Below, one piece after another: positions 59,509-64,000 of a stretch of 64,000 bases of DNA; positions within the stretch are counted from its first letter, which is position 1, and every line of letters begins with the position of its first letter. The notes beneath the pieces are model-generated. The model had not been told where the DNA came from. It saw only the letters and a program-made list of their open reading frames with translations, and made no database searches. Position numbers and translations under genes: made by a program. The stretch spans positions 1 through 64,000 of the forward strand of contig CALADI010000046.1 in the NCBI GenBank assembly GCA_937890525.1, given 5' to 3'. Source of the stretch: an uncultured Clostridia bacterium (GTDB taxonomy: Bacteria; Bacillota; Clostridia; Oscillospirales; Oscillospiraceae).

Positions 59509-60543
59509 TTAGCTGAAAAGCTGGACCCAATAGGTCATATCCTCCACCGAAACGGCGGCGACGGTGATGCCGGTGAAGGAATCTCTGAGGATGTTCTTAC
59601 GATGTCCATTAGAATTCATCCACCCATCAAATATGGCCTTGGCATCGAAATAACCGGTGGATCCCCTGGCGATATTCTCACCGCGGATCTGCTCATGCGC
59701 AGTCAAGCAGGAGGAGCCATCGGGGCGGGTATGATCGAACTTCAGATAGCACTCCGCAGCACGGACCTTTGCTGCCTGCTCCATGTCCGTATTCCAAGTC
59801 AATTCCGGGACTCCGGCATCTCTGCGGGCCTGATTGACCAATGCAAGTATTTGCTTACTCTGGGCATAGTCAAACACGCCGGTAACAGGGATGGTAGATG
59901 TTTGGACGGTTTCTTCCCCGGCGGCAGGCGGCTCAGGCGGTTGGGGCTGGTCAGCCTTCCACAGCATGGTCATGATCTGCGCACGGGTGCAGGGCTGATT
60001 GGGGCCAAACTGATTGTTGCCCATACCGGCGGTGACTTGATTGGCGACTGCCCATGCTACGGGATGGAAGAAGTAATCCGAGGGGGATACATCGGCAAAC
60101 ATAGAACTGCCGGAGACCTGCAGAGAACCTGCGGTCCGCCAAAGGAAAGTGACGATCTGCCCGCGGGTACAGGTTTGGTTGGCACCGAAGACCCCGTCGC
60201 TCACCCCGGCGGTGATGCCGTTCTCTACCGCCCATGTGACGGCCTTGAAGTAATAATCCGAGGGGGAGACATCGGAGAACCGGACGGCGGATCCTTCGGG
60301 CTCAGGGGAGCCTGCGGCTCGCCAGAGGAAGGTCATGGCCTGCGCCCGCGTGCAGCCCAGATGCGGGCCAAAGTGGGACTCATCCACTCCGGCGGTGATG
60401 CCGCCCTGAATGGCCCATTCCACAGCCGGGCGAAAATAGGCATCTGACGGCACATCTCCGAAGCAGGCAGGTGTCGCATACACGGCGGTCAGACATCCGC
60501 AGGCGATCAACAGCGCCAAAGCAAGGGACAGGATTCTCTTCAT
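59509..60543 (-). CDS. Secreted SLH-repeat and CAP (SCP/PR-1) domain protein
   Basis: A 344-residue exported protein. Signal peptide at 1-24 (MKRILSLALALLIACGC...), then three SLH repeats (about 27-80, 88-145, 148-205), each with a DV.P.DYYF/AV.WA...GIT-AG-FGP-CTRAQ pattern, a Pro-rich linker (about 208-220) and a C-terminal CAP domain (about 228-344; ILALVNQARRDAGVPEL, HTRPDGSSC, GENIA, W-NSNGHRKNIL). SLH repeats bind the cell wall or S-layer; the CAP domain role is unknown, related to B. subtilis YkwD. ATG 60543 follows AAAGGAG. Cys18 may be a lipobox (IACG), so a lipoprotein is possible. Confidence 0.9.
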   Translation of the reverse strand: MKRILSLALALLIACGCLTAVYATPACFGDVPSDAYFRPAVEWAIQGGITAGVDESHFGPHLGCTRAQAMTFLWRAAGSPEPEGSAVRFSDVSPSDYYFKAVTWAVENGITAGVSDGVFGANQTCTRGQIVTFLWRTAGSLQVSGSSMFADVSPSDYFFHPVAWAVANQVTAGMGNNQFGPNQPCTRAQIMTMLWKADQPQPPEPPAAGEETVQTSTIPVTGVFDYAQSKQILALVNQARRDAGVPELTWNTDMEQAAKVRAAECYLKFDHTRPDGSSCLTAHEQIRGENIARGSTGYFDAKAIFDGWMNSNGHRKNILRDSFTGITVAAVSVEDMTYWVQLFS

Positions 60544-60599
60544 GATGAAACACTCCTTTGTTGTTGGTTTGGGCGGCACATAGGGTCGTCTCTTTTTGC

Positions 60600-60628
60600 A
60601 TTGTAGCATGGATCAAGGGGGATGAAAA
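60600..60628 (-). promoter_or_regulatory. Possible promoter of the SLH-CAP gene
   Basis: On the minus strand, TTTTCA (60623-60628), 17-bp spacer, TACAAT (60600-60605) with a TGC extended -10. Confidence 0.45.
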
Positions 60629-60662
60629 GCCATCCGGCCGATTTCCGGCGGATATCACAAAA

Positions 60663-60685
60663 CCCCTCCTGTCGGGCAGGAGGGG
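60663..60685 (-). terminator. Terminator of the suf-rlmH operon
   Basis: Perfect 9-bp stem (CCCCTCCTG with CAGGAGGGG); on the minus strand it is followed by TTTTG. Confidence 0.8.
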
Positions 60686-60694
60686 AATGAGGTA

Positions 60695-61177
60695 TCATTT
60701 GTGATATTTGCTGCCAGCTTGAATGGTTTCGGCGCGATAGATCTGCTCCAGCACCATGATTCGGGCCAAATGGTGGGGGAATGTCATCCTGCCCATGGAC
60801 ATCTTCCAGTCTGCCAAAGCCTTGATCCGGGGCGCCATGCCGAAGCTGGAGCCGATCAAAAAACAGGCGCTGCTTTTGCCGCTGTTTTTCACATCCCGCA
60901 GCTTGTCGGCGAATTGCTCTGACGAAACGATAGTGCCCTCCGGGGTCAGCACGCAGAACCATGCGCCCTTGGGGATCTTGGCAAGGATCTGGTCAGCTTC
61001 CTTTTCCAGCCCTGCTTGGATCTGGGCAGGGGAGGGGGTCTCCGGCAGTCGATGCTCCGGCAGTTCGACGATTTGGAATTTGCAGTAGCCCTTCAGCCGT
61101 TTTTCATACTCGGCAGCGGCGGAAAGATAGAACTTCTCCTTGAGCTTACCGACCACAAGAAGTGTGATATCAAACAT
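60695..61177 (-). CDS. rlmH: 23S rRNA (pseudouridine1915-N3)-methyltransferase RlmH
   Basis: A SPOUT methyltransferase of the ribosome decoding interface. The 160-residue protein shows the N-terminal VVGKLKEKF, CVLTPEGTIVSSEQFA, the knot with FLIGSSFGMAP (SAM loop), and the C-terminal SMGRMTFPHHLARIMVLEQIYRA in parts. It starts one base inside the sufB stop, so it is part of the suf operon. A link between Fe-S assembly and rRNA modification is positional only. Confidence 0.96.
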   Translation of the reverse strand: MFDITLLVVGKLKEKFYLSAAAEYEKRLKGYCKFQIVELPEHRLPETPSPAQIQAGLEKEADQILAKIPKGAWFCVLTPEGTIVSSEQFADKLRDVKNSGKSSACFLIGSSFGMAPRIKALADWKMSMGRMTFPHHLARIMVLEQIYRAETIQAGSKYHK

Positions 61178-62100
61178 CAGCGCAGGAATCCTTCCAAAAT
61201 CTTTTCCTCTGCCTCTTCGTGGCTCAGCCCCAAAGTTTGCAGCTTCAGGATCTGGTCCCCGGCGATCTTGCCGATGGCGGCTTCGTGGATCAGAGAAGCA
61301 TCCACATGGTTACAGGAGATCTCCGGAATGGAGCGTACCTTGGCGCTGCCCATGATGATGGAATCGCACTGGACATGACCGAAGCAGGCGTTGTTGCCCT
61401 CTACCCGGGGATAGAAGACCTGAGTGGAGCAGTCCTGTGCCACGGAACGGGAGATGACCTGCGTCCGGGAATTTCTGCCGTTGAGCACCACATCCATCTC
61501 GGATTCGGCTCGCTGATTTCCGTGGGTCAGCAGTTTCTCCTGAACGACAAAGTCTGCGTTGTCCCCGTTGAGTACGGCCTTGGTGTAGCGCTTGGTGTCG
61601 TCCACGCCGCGGATCTGGGTCGTCTCCAAGGTGACCTTTGCACCTTCCTCCAGATAGAGGATGGTCTGAGGATTCAGGATGCGCTTGCCCTCGCCCTCTC
61701 CTTCGCCGTAGTGGATCTCGGAGTAGGTGACCTGTGCATTTTTGCCCACATGGAAGGTATGGATGCCCTGATGCTCGGAATCACAGCCGCTGCAATTGTG
61801 GATGCCGCAGCCGGCGTTGATGGTAACAACGGCACCTTCACCGATGAAGAAGTCGTTGTACACCGTATCGTGGAACCCTTCCTCGGTGATGACCACAGGA
61901 ATGTAGACATGGTCGGAAACGGTATGAGGAGCAACGAAAATGTCGATGCCCTCTTTGTCGGTCTTACTTTCAATGCGCACATTGGCGCTGTTGGAGCGAT
62001 AGGCCTTCTTGCCGTCGGCACGGATGTTCACCGCTCCGTCTGCTCCGGCAGCCATGCCGGAGACTACCTCGAGAATATGCTTTTGTACATCGTTCAGCAT
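61177..62100 (-). CDS. sufB: SufB/SufD family Fe-S scaffold protein
   Basis: The scaffold partner of SufC in Fe-S cluster assembly. The 307-residue protein is short for SufB (about 470), consisting mostly of the beta-helix core (about 60-270) and a C-terminal SISCNHVDASLIHEAAIGKI-type region (EISCNHVDASLIHEAAIG). A cysteine cluster HNCSGCDSEHQGIH (about 101-114) stands out. It forms a two-gene sufC-sufB set, with no sufS, sufU or sufD here, like the minimal SufCB/SMS-type systems. The start overlaps sufC. Confidence 0.88.
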   Translation of the reverse strand: MLNDVQKHILEVVSGMAAGADGAVNIRADGKKAYRSNSANVRIESKTDKEGIDIFVAPHTVSDHVYIPVVITEEGFHDTVYNDFFIGEGAVVTINAGCGIHNCSGCDSEHQGIHTFHVGKNAQVTYSEIHYGEGEGEGKRILNPQTILYLEEGAKVTLETTQIRGVDDTKRYTKAVLNGDNADFVVQEKLLTHGNQRAESEMDVVLNGRNSRTQVISRSVAQDCSTQVFYPRVEGNNACFGHVQCDSIIMGSAKVRSIPEISCNHVDASLIHEAAIGKIAGDQILKLQTLGLSHEEAEEKILEGFLR

Positions 62101-62828
62101 TTGCGCTCCACCTCCAGCTTGTTGCAGTTGCCCACGGTCATGCCCATGAGCTTGGGATAGATCTCGTCGGCGTCACCCCGGTCAGAGATCTTGCCGTTGG
62201 CCAGCAGGATGATCTCGTCGGCAAGACGGATGATCCGCTCCTGATGGGAAATGATGATAATGGTGGCCTCTTTGCGGTCGTGGATGGCACGGAAGGTCTC
62301 GGTGAGCCGGGCAAAGCTCCACAGGTCGATGCCGGCTTCCGGCTCGTCAAAGATCATCAGTTCGCTGCGCCGTGCCAAGATGGTAGCGATCTCGATGCGC
62401 TTGACCTCGCCGCCGGAGAGGGAAGCGTCCACATCCCGATCCACATAGTCCCGGGCGCACAGTCCCACCTGCGTCAGATAGGAGCAGGCATCATCGTGGC
62501 TCAACTCTTCGCCGGCGGCGATGTTCAGCAGATCCCGCACCCGCAGTCCCTTAAATCGAGGGGGCTGCTGGAATCCGTAGCTGATGCCCAGCTTGGCCCG
62601 GTCGGATACAGACAGGTTGGTGATATCCGTGCCGTTCCAGATGATGGAGCCGGAATTGGTCTGATTGATGCCCATGATCGCCCGGGCGAGGGTGGTCTTA
62701 CCGCCGCCGTTGGGGCCGGTGATGACAACAAACCGCTTGTCGGGGATAGTCAAGCTGAGATGATCCAGAATTTCCTTTCGTCCGTTTCCGTCAGAGACGG
62801 TATAACATAGATCTTGTATTTCCAACAT
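62094..62828 (-). CDS. sufC: Fe-S cluster assembly ATPase SufC
   Basis: The ABC ATPase of the SUF machinery. The 244-residue product has Walker A GPNGGGKTT (about 38-46), Q-loop FQQPPRFKGL, signature LSGGEVKR, Walker B MIFDEPEAGID with catalytic Glu and the H-loop ISHQ. ATG 62828 is the likely start, preceded by AAAGAGGAA; upstream in-frame ATGs belong to a promoter region. Overlaps sufB by 7 bp. Confidence 0.94.
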   Translation of the reverse strand: MLEIQDLCYTVSDGNGRKEILDHLSLTIPDKRFVVITGPNGGGKTTLARAIMGINQTNSGSIIWNGTDITNLSVSDRAKLGISYGFQQPPRFKGLRVRDLLNIAAGEELSHDDACSYLTQVGLCARDYVDRDVDASLSGGEVKRIEIATILARRSELMIFDEPEAGIDLWSFARLTETFRAIHDRKEATIIIISHQERIIRLADEIILLANGKISDRGDADEIYPKLMGMTVGNCNKLEVERKC

Positions 62829-62869
62829 GAAAATGTTCCTCTTTCCGTGTTTCATTATTCTACCGATAC

Positions 62870-62898
62870 ACTCTACCATATATTTCCCGAAAATGCAA
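62870..62898 (-). promoter_or_regulatory. Predicted promoter of the suf-rlmH operon
   Basis: On the minus strand, TTGCAT (62893-62898), 17-bp spacer, TAGAGT (62870-62875). No IscR-like palindrome was noticed. Confidence 0.5.
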
Positions 62899-63009
62899 TC
62901 AAGAACACCTGTTTCTGCCCAGAAACTTCCTGACATTAAAAAATTCCCTGTCCAAATTATAGGATGATCTTCGTGAATGTGGGAAGCATAGCCGTGGAGG
63001 GTGATGCTG

Positions 63010-63171
63010 ATGAAACGGAAGAAGAAGGAACAGAGTGCAGCGCCATGGGGGCTGTGGCCTGTTGGACCAAACGGATTTCCCATTGCTTCCGGCACGGATC
63101 CTCAAGGCAGCTATACCGGGCTGCCGGAAGATCCGTGGGAGATCCCTGTACAGGATGCGGATGACCTGTAA
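63010..63171 (+). CDS. Small 53-residue protein, unknown
   Basis: A short gene between the suf operon and spoIIID. GGAGGG (62996-63001) lies 8 nt before the ATG. The product begins with a basic MKRKKKEQ segment, then a Trp/Pro/Gly-rich middle (PWGLWPVGPNGFPIASG), followed by an acidic tail with PWEIP and ending DADDL. Composition, ribosome-binding site and a strong hairpin right after the stop support a real gene. I do not recognise the family. It might be a spore or surface small protein; that is speculation from its neighbours. Confidence 0.62.
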   Translation: MKRKKKEQSAAPWGLWPVGPNGFPIASGTDPQGSYTGLPEDPWEIPVQDADDL

Positions 63172-63201
63172 GATCCCCGGGAGCCAAGGCTCCCGGGGAT
63201 C
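63172..63201. terminator. Bidirectional terminator between the 53-aa gene and spoIIID
   Basis: An inverted repeat GATCCCCGGGAGCC with GGCTCCCGGGGATC starting right after the small gene's stop; on the plus strand ACCCGCTTTT follows. Its last base pairs overlap the end of spoIIID. Confidence 0.72.
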
Positions 63202-63454
63202 ACCCGCTTTTCGATAGGTATTTGATTTTGGTAGCCTGACCACCCCGAAGATGGCGCAGGGATTTGTTTTCGTCCAACAGGGAACGAACCTGCTGATAGA
63301 GCATCTGATCCAGCTTGGGCAGCCGGACAGACAGATCCTTGTGAACGGTGGATTTGGATATGCCGAAGGCTTTGGCAGCGGAACGCACCGTCCCGCGATT
63401 TTCGATCATGTACACAGCCAGTTGACAGGCTCTAGCGTCGATCGTATCCTGCAT
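63200..63454 (-). CDS. spoIIID: Sporulation transcriptional regulator SpoIIID
   Basis: SpoIIID is the small mother-cell DNA-binding protein that switches gene expression between sigma-E and sigma-K. The 84-residue protein has the helix-turn-helix TVRSAAKAFGISKSTVHKDL (22-41) and the diagnostic C-terminal basic segment with RHLRGGQATKIKYL. ATG at 63454 follows AGGAGGG. A sigma-E-type promoter precedes it, as expected. Confidence 0.95.
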   Translation of the reverse strand: MQDTIDARACQLAVYMIENRGTVRSAAKAFGISKSTVHKDLSVRLPKLDQMLYQQVRSLLDENKSLRHLRGGQATKIKYLSKSG

Positions 63455-63489
63455 TGGGATCCCTCCTAAGCTGTGTCCTACTGCTTCAA

Positions 63490-63518
63490 ACCATATGATG
63501 GGGCGGATGCCATTATTC
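63490..63518 (-). promoter_or_regulatory. Possible sigma-E promoter of spoIIID
   Basis: On the minus strand, GAATAAT (63512-63518), 14-bp spacer, CATATGGT (63490-63497), similar to the sigma-E pattern with one mismatch in the -35 and three in the -10. Confidence 0.4.
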
Positions 63519-63529
63519 CTGTGAGCGCA

Positions 63530-63558
63530 TTGACACGGGGAAAGATCCCTCGTATAAT
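63530..63558 (+). promoter_or_regulatory. Consensus sigma-A promoter of the AI-2E transporter gene
   Basis: TTGACA (63530-63535), 17-bp spacer, TATAAT (63553-63558): both boxes perfect, 41 bp before the start codon. Confidence 0.88.
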
Positions 63559-63599
63559 AGTGATGTCAGAAAACTATGTTTTTCCTTTAGGGGGTACTT

Positions 63600-64000
63600 A
63601 TGGAAATCGATAAAAAATCCCTGCGGACTCTGCTGCTGGGCGCAGCCGGGTGCGTTGTGCTATACTGGCTGCTGCATGAAACGAATCGGGTATCAGCCTT
63701 TTTCAAATCGGCTATGCAGCTTTTCAATCCGTTTTTGGTCGGCGGCTGTTTGGCGTTCATTCTGAATGTGCCCATGCGTGCCATTGAGAAGCAGCTGCGC
63801 CGGATCTCTTGGATGCGGGGGCATCGTCCCATTGCCATCTTCCTGACTTTACTGCTGCTTGTAATGATCGTTGTATTGGTATTCAATATGCTGATCCCCC
63901 AGTTGAAGGAGACGGTCATGACCTTGGGGCAGCAGCTTCCCGGGTTCTTGGAGCGGACGGAGGCGATGATCCGCAAGGCGCTGGAGGACAATCCCGATAT
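63600..64000 (+). CDS. AI-2E family transporter, 5' part
   Basis: The first 133 codons of a membrane protein of the AI-2E/PerM (UPF0118) family; the right edge of the window cuts it. Seen are helices at about 9-26, 34-59 (including FNPFLVGGCLAFILNVPM, typical of the family) and 75-97, then an amphipathic segment IPQLKETVMTLGQQLPGFLE. Despite the family name, most members transport other solutes or ions. ATG 63600 follows AGGGGGT, and a perfect consensus promoter precedes it. Confidence 0.86.
   Translation, partial: MEIDKKSLRTLLLGAAGCVVLYWLLHETNRVSAFFKSAMQLFNPFLVGGCLAFILNVPMRAIEKQLRRISWMRGHRPIAIFLTLLLLVMIVVLVFNMLIPQLKETVMTLGQQLPGFLERTEAMIRKALEDNPD

Noticed and set aside
1..64000. tRNA genes, CRISPR arrays, insertion sequences or prophage genes
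   Set aside because: No T-loop GGTTCRANYC with cloverleaf arms, no spaced direct repeats, and no transposase, integrase or phage structural motifs were noticed on either strand.

Overview
The window is chromosomal DNA with high-50s G+C (estimated by eye) from a spore-forming, Gram-positive-type Clostridia, most like the Oscillospiraceae/Ruminococcaceae group. The evidence is four sporulation genes (spoIIR, ytfJ, spoIVA, spoIIID), a large SRP RNA directly ahead of dnaX-ybaB-recR, an ispH-rpsA fusion, HPr kinase, AddAB instead of RecBCD, and consistently strong AGGAGG ribosome-binding sites. I see no insertion sequence, prophage, CRISPR array or tRNA; this is a dense core-genome stretch.

Layout. 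1-9.2 kb: end of trmO, a DUF378 protein, ispE, spoIIR, addB-addA. 9.2-14.6 kb: the Clostridia cluster M50 protease-scpA-scpB-DUF2953-ytfJ-dacF-rluB. 14.7-20.1 kb: RpiR regulator, BaiN-like flavoprotein, acpP, SRP RNA, dnaX-ybaB-recR. 20.2-25.4 kb: pncB, a GIY-YIG protein, a small membrane protein, birA with a homocysteine methyltransferase, M29 aminopeptidase. 25.5-29.3 kb: rpmE, hflX, an IMPACT protein, a dNTPase, a membrane protein. 29.3-35.6 kb: a tightly overlapped operon dnaG-sigma-sigma-like-cmk-ispH/rpsA. 35.6-37.6 kb: Dabb, ACT and PFL proteins. 37.6-50.2 kb, minus strand: yfhO and the complete UMP operon pyrC-carA-carB-pyrK-pyrD-pyrF-pyrE-pyrB-pyrI. 50.4-57.7 kb: PH protein, spoIVA, hprK, rpmB, an HD protein, der-plsY-gpsA, rpmF. 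57.8-64 kb: yceD, a pseudouridine synthase, a secreted SLH-CAP protein, sufC-sufB-rlmH, a 53-codon gene, spoIIID, and the start of an AI-2E family transporter.

Most notable observations. (1) CarA, the glutaminase subunit of carbamoyl-phosphate synthetase, has lost all three catalytic triad residues (Cys to Asp252, His to Tyr337, Glu to Asn339) while CarB looks intact; this predicts an ammonia-dependent enzyme driving pyrimidine synthesis. (2) Two sigma-70-like genes overlap by ATGA downstream of dnaG. The first lacks region 1.1 and one of the paired tryptophans that open the -10 element. The second keeps a region-1.1-like N-terminus, the core-binding helix and both tryptophans but has lost the -35-reading residues. 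(3) The ispH-rpsA fusion retains a predicted promoter and a Shine-Dalgarno sequence inside the ispH part, placed to make free S1. (4) A forespore-type promoter for spoIIR overlaps the ispE terminator hairpin. (5) AddB lacks the Walker A motif.

Promoters and terminators were found by eye. Most proposed sigma-A sites have exactly 17 bp spacing, and many use a TTGC-type -35 box instead of TTGACA. Residue numbers are counted from the chosen start codons.
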